Below, piece by piece: positions 31,118-41,679 of a DNA stretch of 64,000 nucleotides. The translations under genes and the position numbers were made by a program. How positions within the stretch are numbered: position 1 is the first letter of the stretch; each line of letters starts with the position of its first letter. The stretch is from the NCBI GenBank assembly GCA_038380435.1, contig JAWZYU010000056.1, positions 558,001 to 622,000 of the forward strand, given 5' to 3'. Under the pieces are notes generated by a model that did not search any database, was not told where the DNA came from, and saw only the letters and a program-made list of their open reading frames with translations. Source of the stretch: Ryuthela nishihirai. Lineage: Eukaryota; Arthropoda; Arachnida; Araneae; Heptathelidae.

Positions 31118-31424
31118 TTGTTTTTTTATTAACCTCTGAATGGCACTTCCTTTCATAAATGGGCTAAATGGCCAGTTCTCAAGGGCTGATAAGTTAGGGG
31201 AGGCAGCACACTGGACAGGTGGTAGCCTCCCATCAAGGCTATCCAGCGTGTTCTTTAACATGCACAGTGTATGGGGCCCATGGCTTAATGTCTCATTCTA
31301 CAGATGGTGTCTTTTCCATACCCATCGGTGTCCCCTATTGACAGATAAGATCCCAGATGGGTTTCAAACCTGGGACAGCAGATTATGAATCTGCCGTTCT
31401 ACCAACTGAGCCACTGTGCCAGCA
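31118..31424 (-). repeat. Diverged SINE A subfamily member
   Basis: Runs from ttaacctctgaatggcac to a tRNA-like end (caaactgggacagcagattatgaatctgccgttctaccaactgagcc-like). The body is shortened and the head differs from the Met-like head of the other copies, so it may represent a separate subfamily. Confidence 0.75.
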
Positions 31425-31815
31425 AGAGTTACTGGATTTTCACATGACAATACAGCTCTATGAGGTTGAGACAGTATTTATGGACTATTTTAACAGTATT
31501 ATATATATGAATATATAATGCTTGCTTTTTCTGGCTATGATTGCTAGCTAGAGATTTTCAAAAAGAAATATATGTTGATATATTTGAGCACATAATATAT
31601 TTCTATAATTATAAAGAAGAAAAAAAGTTGGTTGTGGATTCAATATTATCTTTTGCATATTGGTATCCAGTTCTCAGGTTTGAATTCCCTAGTCAAGTCA
31701 CTCAAAAAAAATTATATCATTTGGCAATTTTTATACCTTGAACTTAATATGCCATTTACAATAATCTATTAATTTTGACTTTATTCGGAAATACCTAAAT
31801 AAATAAGAATTTTTT
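31425..31815. other. No gene seen
   Basis: AT-rich. The 13-base word cggaaatacctaa at 31786-31798 anticipates the first bases of the mariner fragment that follows. Confidence 0.55.
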
Positions 31816-32429
31816 CGGAAATACCTAATATTTCTCGAGACAGTGTTACCGACTTTTCTGGGCACTGTTCCTGCGCATATCCGCCGAGATATGTGGTATC
31901 AACATGACGGGGCTCCAGCCCATAGCACAATTGTTACGCGTGATTACCTGAACCGAACATTCGGAGCTCGATGGATCAGTAGAGGTGGACCAATCACTTG
32001 GCCACCCAGGTCACCTGATTTATCGCCCATGGATTTCTTTTGTGGGAGGCCATGAAAGACCATGTGTACGAGACCCCCGTCGACAGTGAAATGGACCTCG
32101 TTGCACGAATAGTGACCGCCGCAGGCATTGTCCGTGATATGCCAGGCGTTTTTGAAAATGTTCGGCAGTCAATGCAACGGCGCTGTGAATCTTGTGTCCG
32201 TGTAAATGGTCGCAATTTTGAGCACGTACTGTGAACCTGTACTTTACCTGGTTGGAATAAAAGTCACATTCGTTACCACTTAACTGTACTGTTTCCTTGT
32301 GTTCACTTTACTTGTCCATTGTGTTCATGTAGATGACGTTTGCGGACATACTTTCCTATGTGAAATCGGTTTCCTGACGTATTCCCTACCTCCCCACGAA
32401 ATTTGAACGATAAGTTTTGAATCACCCTG
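31816..32429 (+). mobile_element. Mariner transposon 3, 5'-truncated
   Basis: The fragment starts within the transposase gene (cggaaatacctaatatttc) and runs to the terminal ttttgaatcaccctg followed by TA. It is closely similar to mariner 2. It keeps the QHDGAPAHS and RSPDLSPMDF catalytic segments, also 36 residues apart, that mariner 2 has lost. A frameshift lies near 32040 and the last residues are RNFEHVL. Confidence 0.9.
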
Positions 32430-33006
32430 TATATTTATATAATATATAAATATTATATATAATATAAATATATGTGTTTAGGTTACAAAATAAGGATTCA
32501 TGTCTCCTCTTTTAGAAACTTCACAAAAATAAAACCATGATTCTTTAACAGGGTTTTCAAACCTTTTAACTTGGTGTCACTTCTGAAATAATTTATTTAC
32601 TGTGACATGCTTGTGATATAGTCCACTTACCATGCCATTGCCATGTTATTATGCAGTATTATTGTTTTTCATATATTTTAACAACACAACTAGGTCTTAG
32701 AAGGAACACACCAGTTGGGAATATGGTGTTCTATAATATCACAAACAAACTAGAAATATCTGTAGGAGAGACACCTTACAATAGAGACAGTTGTTTGAAA
32801 TGGTGAAATAGTACATTTTTTAAAACTCTCATTCACGTTAAGATGCGACATTCATAATGCATTTTTATTTAAAATATTTATTTGATTATATTTGAATGTT
32901 GAGAAGTAAGTTTTATTTTTCTAACTCATCCCCTTTTGGATGATTAATGTTCTATAATAATATAAATTATTTGGCAAAGTTCTGAGAGTTTATATTACTT
33001 TTAGGT
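32430..33006. other. No gene seen; AT-rich
   Basis: An imperfect palindrome-rich tata stretch at 32430-32475 is the only structure noted. Confidence 0.55.
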
Positions 33007-33584
33007 TTGTGAAATCCATTTTGATGTAAAAGACATCCGCAGAACATATGAGCATTATGATCAGAATACTGGTAAAAGATAACTGTGAATTTGCTGCAGC
33101 CAAGACTTCATGATATGTAAGTTTCCAGGATGCCCAGAATATTTTACTTCTTGAAAATCGCATTGCGAAAATCCCTCCCAAAAAAAGGACAGATTAGAAA
33201 ACAAACAAATTGAAACTGCTATAGCTGAAAGCATAGCTACTAAGCAAGCATATGAAAAAAAAATACAATTATGCTTTATTCGATGAGCTAATGAACTGCT
33301 TGAAAAATTGTGATTTTCATCATCTGTGGACTATTGTTAACAAGGATAAGAAGGTAATGTTTTTAAAAATAATTATGCGACCTCATCCTGTTGTTTCATT
33401 ATCAGTAATTATAGATGAAGATCTACAAGTAACAGCATATTTGGAAAGTGTAAAAATTAGTAAGATAAGCAATTATAATTTGCCACTTAGAGTTAGCAAT
33501 GTAAATGATTTGGAGTGTATTTTTAAAGCCACTTTTGAATTAGTTGACTATTCCTGTGATGAACAGTGTGAAAAATTTATATAA
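33007..33584 (+). pseudogene. Second P-element/THAP-type transposase, N-terminal part
   Basis: The first residues VCEIHFDVKDIRRTYEHYDQ are the C-terminal half of a THAP domain and retain the Cys-x2-His ligands lost in the 13.8/18.8 kb copies. A broken segment with FPGCPEYFTS follows, where the post-AVPTIF region is expected. From 33252 the frame MKKKYNYALFDELMNCLKNC ... HPVVSLSVIIDEDLQVTAYL aligns in order with the 14560-14720 region of the other gene (HPVICGYIVVSDDLHFNVFI). Stops separate the parts. The catalytic region lies at 36220-38465. Confidence 0.75.
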
Positions 33585-33605
33585 TATTGCTGAAAATGTT
33601 TTAGA

Positions 33606-33700
33606 TGGTACCCCGTCAAAATAGAGCAAGATTAAATAGCCCCGAAAAAAAAAGCCCCGACAAAATAGCCTATTCTAAAATAACCCCGAAGAAATAGCTT
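33606..33700. repeat. Degenerate ccccgaaaaaatag tandem repeat
   Basis: Four related words (ccccgtcaaaatag, ccccgaaaaaaaa, ccccgacaaaatag, ccccgaagaaatag) lie within about 90 bases. They may be a transposon end or a young minisatellite. Confidence 0.5.
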
Positions 33701-33845
33701 AGCCTATTTAAAATCCAAAGTAAAAATCCAACTTGCGCATTGGAAAAAGTGCATAATATGTCTTCCTATACTTTGGTAAAATGAAGGTAATTTTGCAACA
33801 AGTTGCATTGTTGCATCTATAATTAGAAATATTATAGTAACAAAC

Positions 33846-33945
33846 GAGTCACGTGACAGGCACGTGGCTCACTGGTAGGCGGAGCCACGTGTCGTTTTTC
33901 CCCCTTTCCTCAGCAACCACAGGTGATGACGTAATCACTCGTTTT
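33846..33945. promoter_or_regulatory. Cluster of three CACGTG E-boxes and a CRE-like site
   Basis: CACGTG occurs three times within about 45 bases (near 33850, 33862, 33886). Two of them form an inverted repeat cacgtggctc...gagccacgtg. A CRE-like tgatgacgtaa follows at about 33925. The block is GC-richer than its surroundings and lies about 200 bases before the FLYWCH frame. Whether it acts as a promoter is inference. Confidence 0.4.
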
Positions 33946-34142
33946 AGTTTAGCTTCTAGTTTTAGTTTTTTGTTCGCAAGTGGCGCACTTGTGTCTTGCG
34001 GGAGTCGTTGCAGGAGATATCTAATGGAAATAAGTTATTTTAATATCTATTTTACCGTATGCGTTTATTTATTGATATAATAAACAACTATTTAATAGAT
34101 ATTAACTGATAATCCATTATTATTTGTGTTTTGCAAAGAAAA

Positions 34143-34610
34143 ATGGAGAAAATCTCATCGCAAAAAGGAAAAGATCTGCTGCTGAAAGATGGTCATCGAT
34201 ATCGCAAGGCTAGGGAAAACCGGGATGAAAGTACATTGTGGAGGTGCATAGTTCCAACTTGTAAAGGGCATCTAAGAACATTGGGTGCTGACTTCCAGGT
34301 CATGACGGAACACAACCATGCACCAAATCCAGCTAAAAATCAGGCATTGAAATGCATTTCTGAAATGAAACATAGAGCACAGAGTGCTGTGGAGGAGCCT
34401 AGGCAAATATATCAAGCCTGCACAAGTGGAATATCTTTGGAAGCATCGATTCAGCTTCCAAATCATATTGCCTCCCAGAGAACAACAGAACATATACGAA
34501 AAAAAAATGAATCTTCCATATCCAAATCCTGCAAGTGTTGCCGATATTGCAATTCCAGTTGATCTTCAAAGTACCACAAGAAACGGAAATTATACTCTTA
34601 TAGACTTGAA
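34143..34610 (+). pseudogene. FLYWCH zinc-finger fragment (MULE-type transposase N-terminus)
   Basis: The frame encodes a FLYWCH-type finger: GKDLLLKDGHRYRKARENRD, STLWRCIVPTCKGHLRT, then a His pair in TEHNHAPNPAK. Such fingers commonly precede Mutator-like (MULE) transposase domains in arthropods. The next part shifts frame in an A-run near 34500 and continues with YPNPASVADIAIPVDL. The fragment stops near 34600, before any catalytic domain, and a cullin fragment begins there. Confidence 0.8.
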
Positions 34611-35053
34611 AGGGTACTGCAAGATTTGACCACCACCAAGATTATTTCCAAACAGTTTGCAGAGTACCTATCAAATGAACCTGGTGATATTAAAACTATT
34701 GATTCTTTTCTCAAGATTTTCAATTATTCTAAATGGCCCTATGAAAAACAGACTTTCACTAGTTCTTTACTATTGGAGCTTCAGCACACTGAGGATGACT
34801 TTAGAGTATTTTATAATCACAATCATGGGGATAGAAAACTTCATTTCCTGCATTATATGTGAACAGCCGAAGTAAAAACAAATTGCTTCAATAAAGCCTA
34901 TTTCTTCTAGCTGATCGTCTTTCAGCTTACCGTCCTCATGGAATATAATTCTGGAGATACATTCACTATTCAGGAATTACAGGAGCACACAAATATTGAA
35001 CAAAAGGTAGTACTGAAGGAAGTTGGAAGTCTGATAGCAGCAAAGATACATTA
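34597..35053 (+). pseudogene. Cullin fragment, apparently a processed pseudogene
   Basis: The reading is YRLERVLQDLTTTKIISKQF, then FNYSKWPYEKQTF, HTEDDFRVFYNHNHGDRKLH, a stop, TAEVKTNCFNKAYFF, a stop, and VFQLTVLMEYNSGDTFTIQE to SLIAAKIH. The order and spacing match the cullin-homology region: SGSWPF-like, F..FY..KHSGRKL, and the FQM.VLL.FN...T...L segment. Cullins are ubiquitin-ligase scaffolds. The match covers only a mid-to-late part of the protein, without introns and with at least two stops. I favour a Cul1/Cul2-type retrocopy that was truncated; a fragment carried by a transposon is an alternative. Confidence 0.7.
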
Positions 35054-35097
35054 GCAAAAAGTGATTTTAAGTTGAAATAAAAATGAGCATGCTTCAC

Positions 35098-35395
35098 ACC
35101 TAAGCACACTGATTAATATCAACAACCCACAATTCACCAAACCCTACCTAACATCCACAAAACAAGTCACACCACCCAAATCTGCAGCTAATCAATTAAT
35201 CATACAATTACCCACCACAGACCTCACAATTTACACTGATGGCTCTCACCTACCCCACACCAACACAGGGGCAGCTGCATTCTACTGCCCCCAAATCCCA
35301 TATTCCTACACAATCAAACTTACACGTGCTGAACACAGCACGAGCACAGAATTAGCAGCCTTTCCTAAAGCTCTAGAATGGGCTGAACAGAAGCC
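35098..35395 (+). pseudogene. RNase H domain fragment of a retrotransposon
   Basis: An ATG-less frame gives LTIYTDGSHLPHTNTGAAAF and later STSTELAAFPKALEWAE: the first catalytic Asp (TDGS) and the Glu (ELAA) with the spacing of a type I RNase H. Such domains occur at the C-terminus of several LINE clades and in LTR elements. The sequence is strikingly C/A-rich and G-poor compared with the flanks. It ends abruptly at a SINE B. Confidence 0.75.
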
Positions 35396-35600
35396 TCAAT
35401 TTATAAGCCACACTAGAAGGTCAGAGGATGGCAGGACCTCAGAAAAACAACACAAACATCCATTATCTGGATCCTTATCTGGATCTAGATTCAAAGTTCA
35501 AGGTATTGTAGGTTCATGGTGAAATTAGCCTCCAATGAGGGGTTCCCTACACCAGTTTTCCTTTGATCAGTAGCCAAGCATGTTAACCACTCGGCCTAGC
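35396..35600 (-). repeat. SINE B variant with extra internal sequence
   Basis: Runs from cagaagcctcaatttataagcc through ggtcagaggatggcaggacc to a decayed head (ccaagcatgttaaccactcggcc). Between body and head it has an extra segment with ccaatgaggggttccctac that is shared with the copy at 46905-47130 but not with other SINE B copies. Confidence 0.8.
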
Positions 35601-36110
35601 TTATAAGAAAAATAAAAGGAATTAAACGACACCTAAATTGTCTGGGAAACAAATGTTTTATTCTACCTAATCTAAAACGAAACCTTCTCTTTTGTCATTG
35701 CTCTTCCCAGATCCACTCCTTCTCCGATACTCTCCCAGTAAAAAAGCACTAAAGTAGCAGAGTTAAAGAAGTAGTCGTTGAAGAAAGCGCCCACTATCGG
35801 CCTCTCAAACTGTCGACAAAACATTACTCAAACAAATTTCCATTTCAAACAATGTTGTTGAACAAATTTCCTAAAACCATATTATATAAGGAGCAAATAT
35901 TTATAAATGTCAGTTTCTGCACTGAAATATAGACATCAAACTGCAATTAATGCTATTAAGGATATTGTATCTCGTACAATATACAATTTTACAGAGAGCC
36001 AGTTGAGGGTATGCAGTGTATCACACTGTGAACACCAGTGGTCTTACCATGACAAAAATTTAACTCTTCAAATTTATCTGAGCAGTCCAAAAGCATATGT
36101 CCTTCTTTGT
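35601..36110. repeat. Duplicated block, copy 1
   Basis: From aaggaattaaacgacacc to gcagtccaaaagcatatg this block matches 47145-47449 followed by 51210-51336. No recognisable protein. It is joined at its 5' side to the SINE B variant in both places, so SINE and block were duplicated together. Confidence 0.85.
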
Positions 36111-36219
36111 AAATTCTTTGCGTTACACCTTGTAAAAATACTCTACTGAAAAGTGTTTCAGTCATTGCCTTGGAACTAGGGTTTTCAGAGGTCATACTTA
36201 ATGCCATAAAAGTGGTGAC

Positions 36220-37050
36220 AAAAAATCTGAAAAATCACAATACTGTATAGTGTTGTTTGATGACTCTGAGACCTGGCCTATCACATAACAGGCAAAATGA
36301 TGCAACTAATGGGTTCGAGAATTACGCATCATTCAGTAATTGTTCTAAACTTGCTACTCATGCGTTAGCATTTATGGTGCATGTGTTACACAAGAAATGG
36401 AAACAGGTCTTTGGATATTTTTTTTTTCTTCTCAAACAACCCCAGCCTCTGTGTTAAAAATATTGGTTATAGTGGCTATATCAAAACTCTGTGGCCTTAA
36501 ACAGATTGCAATCGTTTGCAACCAAAGGGTTGGCTATTTAAAGAGTTGGCTATTAATTTTTAAAGAGTTGGCTATTAAAGAAGATAAACCTTATTTTTTG
36601 GAGAAAGATGCTGAAATTTATGCATTACTTAATGTTACTCACTTATTAAAATATTTGAGGAATAATTTCAAACGTTACCAAATAAAGTTTGATGGTACAA
36701 AACTACTTCTTAGGAACATATTGTGGCCTTGTGGAAATTTGACTCACAAATGGTGCACAGAACAGTACCAAAACTAACCAGGAAGCATGCTGAAGTAAAC
36801 ATGCCGAGTGCAAAGAAAGTGAATTTGGCAGCACAAATCTTTAGCCGCTCTGTCGCTTTCATCATCATCATCCTCAAGAAGCATTGTTTTATTTGAGCAT
36901 CTTGAAATACCTACCATCATCAGATAACACACAGACGACTTTTGCTCAAAAATTAATGATATTTTTGATAGCTTGAATAGTCGAGTTTTACATCATAAGA
37001 CATAGCTATCAGCTATCACCCGAGTTTCAAGTCATTTGCCATTTTGGAAT
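36220..37050 (+). pseudogene. Second P-element-like transposase, catalytic region
   Basis: Frames in order encode LATHALAFMVHVLHKKWKQV, the first RNase H segment with IAIVCNQRVG (family: VCDQG; the Asp is replaced by Asn), DKPYFLEKDAEIYALLNVTH and LLKYLRNNFKRYQIKFDGTK (the GTP-binding insertion region), VPKLTRKHAEVNMPSAKKVN, LAAQIFSRSVA, and IFDSLNSRVL. This is the order known for Drosophila P and THAP9. Frameshifts and stops occur throughout. It probably belongs to the same original gene as 33007-33584, separated by the FLYWCH/cullin/RNase H/SINE block. Confidence 0.85.
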
Positions 37051-37979
37051 TCTCAAATTGATTTTCTGAAATCGATAAATTTTGAAACCAAAGGCAAAAA
37101 AATACATTTTCCTTGCCTCAAGGGATGAGTCATTATTCTTTCAGCAATTTTCGAATTCATTCCTGCATTACTGAAAGGCATTCCTTTCATCTTGATGAGC
37201 AGATTTACACAAGATGCTTTGGGAAAAAAATTTCTCCTTGGTTAAGAGAAAGGGTGGAAATAATAACTGTCAGGATCTGTCAACTGAGTCCAGCTTCAGG
37301 GCTTCATTTTGGTGCAATCAACGACAAGAAACATGTTCTAAATCTGTTTGTGTTGTCGTCGTGCATGGCCTTGAGTTTGTTTTATGGCTGACATCTCATA
37401 GAGATATTCTTATGTGTAAAAGGGTTGAGTGTAGCCAACAGAGGGAGTTGACCTTGTATAGATGAAGGTGCAGAGTGACCTGATCCAAAGGTCAAATGAT
37501 TACCAGAGGCAGTGGGAAATTTGGGAGAGAAGGGGTGATCGACGACTGACTCTGGTGAAGGTAGACGTAGTTCCGAGGTCGAGGAGTAGACAATTTTCTG
37601 TGGGCATTGTCCTGTGATTCAACTGTGGGCCGACGCTCTGTGAACTGAATTGTACTGTGTGTTTAACTTGGTGCTACATAAGGTAGTAGCCTGAAATAGA
37701 AATAAGCTCTACTGGGCTGGCAGGTGTATAAAATAAGTGTGCAACTGCCCACTGGATACCTCCCCATAACCTGTTTTAATAAATAAATATTGTTTTAAGA
37801 TATCTGGCTTTTGAAAATTAATCGACAGGAGAAGATATAGAGTATCTTCTGTATGAACAAAGAATAGATTTAATGAAACGTGGAGGTGCGTAAAAAGCAT
37901 TAGAAAACCTTACAATGATCATCCATGACAAATGATTTTAAGCAATGAATGAGGAAGCTAATGGCGCAAAATCTAATAA
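37051..37979. other. Unassigned stretch within the second P-like gene
   Basis: A frame at 37113-37391 is open, but I recognise no motif. The 37440-37760 part is GC-richer and may be another insertion. Confidence 0.4.
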
Positions 37980-38465
37980 GTACATGTGGTATTGCCAATT
38001 CTGAGCCTGATGATGACACACTTTTGCTACCAGTGGAAATTCTCTCTGCTATTGGGTGCAATACTGCTTTTGGTAACAAACTTGATGCAAACGAACGTTT
38101 GATTACTCTTGATATCAGTTAAGGCTGTATTCAAGTTTTAAAACATACTCTTGACAAACATGAAACTGGTGTATTTGGACAAAATTCAACAGCATATGTA
38201 GCTGGCTACATAGTGCAATTTTTTTGTGCAACACTTCGATTGCCAACATTGTAAACAAATGCTGATTGGTGAAAAAATTTGTGAGCCAACCATATTCTTG
38301 TATTTTAAAGAGTGCAATTACTTTGGTTATGGCTTGTTATATGTATCAGCACAACTTACAGCTACTCTCTATCAATTGGAAAGTAAATTTGCATCTGTAT
38401 TCGATGATAAGTATATGCCACAAACCAAATCTTTTGAGCAACCTGACAAATATATTAGAAGTTAA
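37980..38465 (+). pseudogene. Second P-element-like transposase, C-terminal part
   Basis: The reading includes FGQNSTAYVAGYIVQ, then after a frameshift QHFDCQHCKQMLIGEKICEP with paired Cys, and ECNYFGYGLLYVSAQLTATL. The AYVAGYI...C..C...GL.YPS-like order is that of P-element-like C-termini. Confidence 0.72.
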
Positions 38466-39445
38466 TTGTGACTGGTTTGAATGCGATATTCACCAAAAAC
38501 ATATAATTTCATTATATGTTAGACTAATGATATAAAGTTAAATATTTATCGAAATCCTTCTCAAACAATACGAAATGTGTAAAAAAAATAAGTTAAACTA
38601 ATGTTTCATAAAAATACAGTGATATTCTGTCAGTGCTTCTACTATGATATTTAATAAAGTTCTGTTTTATTTTATGAGTTTGTGTTCAAAATTATTTCTT
38701 ATAGAGATCGCTACACTATATTCAGGGGCTGGTGGAATTGAAGTCAACAGACAAAACGAAAAAACAATACTTGTGCTCTGTAATTAAATTGATACATAAA
38801 GAAATAGAAAAAAAATATAGATCACTCTTCAATTTAATACCATAAAAATTTGAAAATAGGTCATCGTAAATTAAAGTTAGATGTTAAAAAACAACATATC
38901 ACCCCCCTAGAAGAACACCATCACAACTCAAAAAACTCACATTTCAAGTTAAGCCCACAGGAGATATGCCTGAAACGATATCTAGGTGGAAGGATAATGT
39001 CACAAGTCTGTTTGCGAAGTCAGTCGCTAGAGGACAGAAGTGTTGTTGTTCTTCTAATCTGATTTTGTTGCCCTGGCCAGTGGAACAGTGTCACTTGTAA
39101 ATTGCTACAGTAAAGATCATGGTGCTTCTACTTGAACAACGATACATTTTGAAAATATTTGGAGTTGTGACAGTCTTCTATCAGAAGGTAAGTAACTTTT
39201 TCTTTTACCTAATGTTATAACTCAAGATGTGTCACTTTTCTGCCATTTGAGATGCAAACATTGATTCCAGTTGTAGTGTTTTTTCGACTTGTGTCGTTGT
39301 TCTCGCCAAGTCTGCCATAAAGTGAATCTCTGATGGCATGATTTTGAGTTATCACACTGTTCTTGTTGAAAATGAGCTTATAAGCAATTTGTTTTTGTAG
39401 TTTTATATTTCAAGTTATGACATTTATTCCATTTTCAGAGTCATA
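38466..39445. other. No gene recognised
   Basis: A 70-residue open frame at 38850 has no motif known to me. Confidence 0.5.
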
Positions 39446-40245
39446 ATGCTCCATTCAAGAGGCAGGATGATGGTTGATGCAGTGTTAAAAGTATCTGGAG
39501 ATGAAAACGAAAAACCGACTCAGCAAACAAACAATAAGGAGGTCACAAATCTGGAAATGCAGCAGGACATCCAGATTGTTCAGACATCGAAGGATGAAGA
39601 AAACATATTATCTTGTTTAAAAGTTTGGACTGGAAACATGCAATTTATAACAGAGATTAGAGTAGAAACAGATCAAGACACCGGGATTGTCGAAACATCG
39701 AAGTAGGATGGCAATGAGAAAGATGGTTCAGAAATTCAGGTTGAAAAGATACAACTTATAACAGAAAATGGAAACAGATCAAGACATCAGGATTGCTGAG
39801 ATATCGAAGGAGGTTGAAAACGAGGAAGATAATTTAGAAATTGAGACAATAGAATCAGAGAGTACAGAAGCCTACAATAAACCATCATGCTCCAAATGGA
39901 AATTGTAATGTATATATCCCATCATTTACAGTTACGAAGGCAGGAAGTGGTAGCAGATAAATCAGAATCACCAATTCATTCATTCGTGGCTTTTAACATA
40001 CATTTTGATGATACTGATAATGACCCTAATTTTGAAACTGTGTCATATGATTCAGATGCATCTTATTCAGTTAATGACAAAATTGAAGAAATTACTAGAA
40101 AGAAAAGACCAAAAAATAAAAAACTCTTGGATGCAGTCATAATAGAAAGAAATTGTAAAATCAAAGGATGATGAAGTTGCGTTAAAAAAACCTAAGAAAC
40201 GAATTCCACAGCCGAACGAGTGGAAAAAGAAGAAAGCCAATGTGA
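39446..40245 (+). pseudogene. Arthropod family of unknown function, acidic N-terminal part
   Basis: The sequence starts MLHSRGRMMVDAVLKVSGDE and contains degenerate repeats of the form TDQDTGIVETSK. An acidic stretch follows, and then KPKKRIPQPNEWKKKKA. The motif R..xPxxWKxNxxK begins a protein family that I recall from many arthropod and cnidarian genomes, usually annotated as uncharacterised; I cannot name it. Several stops are present. The conserved remainder is at 41680-42453, after an interruption. Confidence 0.55.
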
Positions 40246-40339
40246 TGCCCCTCGTTCACTTTTACTTTACCTTAACAAGTTTTGCTTAATTTACGTTATA
40301 TTTATCATTTTGGGGATTTTTATTTCCTTTTTGGCATCA

Positions 40340-40660
40340 CAGCGCTCGTTTCCAAGAGTTAGGAGTTGCGCATGCGTAACTCCGATCTTCCAACTGTCAC
40401 CCGCTAAAGCGCGTGCACAAGGACATGCCCCCTCTTGCGTCATAGCTTGCATCGCTCATCAGTTTATGTAAATGTCTTTTCCGGCGTGCAACATGACACG
40501 TTCGGCTCTTGTTAAAGTCTAGTGACATGTTGTCACAGTAGCACATAGTTGGAGTAGTCAGAGTTAGGAGCACAGCGCACTGTAGCGCAGAGAGCATAAG
40601 CATGTAACAAGGAAGAGTGCTCAGTAGATGTATCTTCTTCATTGAAGTTTTGGTGAGTGG
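40340..40660 (+). promoter_or_regulatory. Promoter-like GC-richer block
   Basis: Contains gttgcgcatgcgtaact, which matches the NRF1-type palindrome found in animal promoters, and a stretch of CpG-rich sequence. A splice-donor-like ttttggtgagt lies at about 40648. It precedes a coiled-coil frame at 40743. The role is inferred. Confidence 0.3.
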
Positions 40661-40663
40661 TGA

Positions 40664-40742
40664 CACTGACCCAGCTGGGACTCGAACCTGGGAACTACAG
40701 ATTACAAGCCTGGCACGCTACCAACTGAGCCACCCCTGCCCC
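40664..40742 (-). repeat. SINE A tRNA-like head fragment
   Basis: The fragment ctgacccagctgggactcgaacc...gagccacccctgcccc holds the complete A and B boxes of SINE A (minus strand) and little else. Confidence 0.9.
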
Positions 40743-41426
40743 TGTGGGATGGGAAATGTGTAGCTGAAGATCATGAACAGAAATGCTTAAAAGCCAAAGA
40801 GGTGGCTGAGGTGAAGCTGGAGAATGCAAAAGAAAATTATGCTAATCTGATCAGAATGAAGATTAATCTTTCTTGTAAATTACAAGAATTGGATATTCAG
40901 GTTGACAAAGTGAGTAAACTGAGTGATGGAAATGAAAGCAGTAATACGTCTTTGAAAAAACTGTTAGGAAATGCGAGAGATGAAGAAGAGACATTAAAAG
41001 TTCTGAATGATGTTTGTTTCAAGAAATTCATTGAGACACAGTAGTCACTGAACTTGGCTCTCAGTGAAGGATACAAAGAAATGATTGATGGAGAATTAGC
41101 GTTAAAAAGAAGTGCTGCAGATTATTCTCGTGCTCTTCATTGTCTTCAGAACTTGAAAACAAAACTCTACACCTTAGTTTCTGAATCTCAATTAATGATG
41201 CATGGAACTGACGTTGAACTTGCAGAAACTAATAAGCTGAAAAAAGATAAACCTTTTACTCAGAAATGACAACATCCTTTTGACATACCAGATGGTGAAG
41301 AATATGTTCTGCACAGTGATCAACTTTTGTGCAAACGATGCAAAATCCAGAAAAAATGTCCACGACATATTATAATGCATGAAAAAGGCAAAAAACATAA
41401 TGCCAAAAAAGATATCTGTATGTAAT
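40743..41426 (+). pseudogene. Coiled-coil protein with C-terminal Cys/His zinc-finger-like motif
   Basis: One frame runs from about 40743 to 41426 with only two in-frame stops (TAG 41042, TGA 41267). It is predicted almost entirely helical: KCLKAKEVAEVKLENAKENY, KLQELDIQVDKVSKLSDG, ALHCLQNLKTKLYTLVSESQ. The end, LLCKRCKIQKKCPRHIIMHE followed by KGKKH, has a C-x2-C...H-x3-H/H arrangement like U1/matrin-type fingers. I do not recognise the gene. The single frame with few breaks suggests recent decay or capture of a host exon. Confidence 0.5.
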
Positions 41427-41602
41427 TATTTTTGGCCTCAGTAAAAAGTATGCAAAATTCAGATAAAATGTCCACGACATATCATAATGCATGAAAAGGG
41501 CAAGACATAATGCTAAAAAAATTATTCAAGCAGTAATACCTGTAAATGATTAAAAAACGATATCTGCATGTAATTATTTTTGGCCTCGGTAAAAAGTAGC
41601 CT
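41338..41602. repeat. Tandem duplication covering the zinc-finger-like end
   Basis: From atgcaaaatccagaaaaaatg to ggcctcagtaaaaagt the sequence is repeated immediately (41448-41602). The second unit has a ~37-base extra segment (ttattcaagcagtaatacc...). Confidence 0.88.
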
Positions 41603-41679
41603 TAGTTAATAGGAAATAAAAAAGTCAAGCCTAGTTACAGATAGCAAAGACCAGGAAGCACTCGATCTCGAAACCATGC

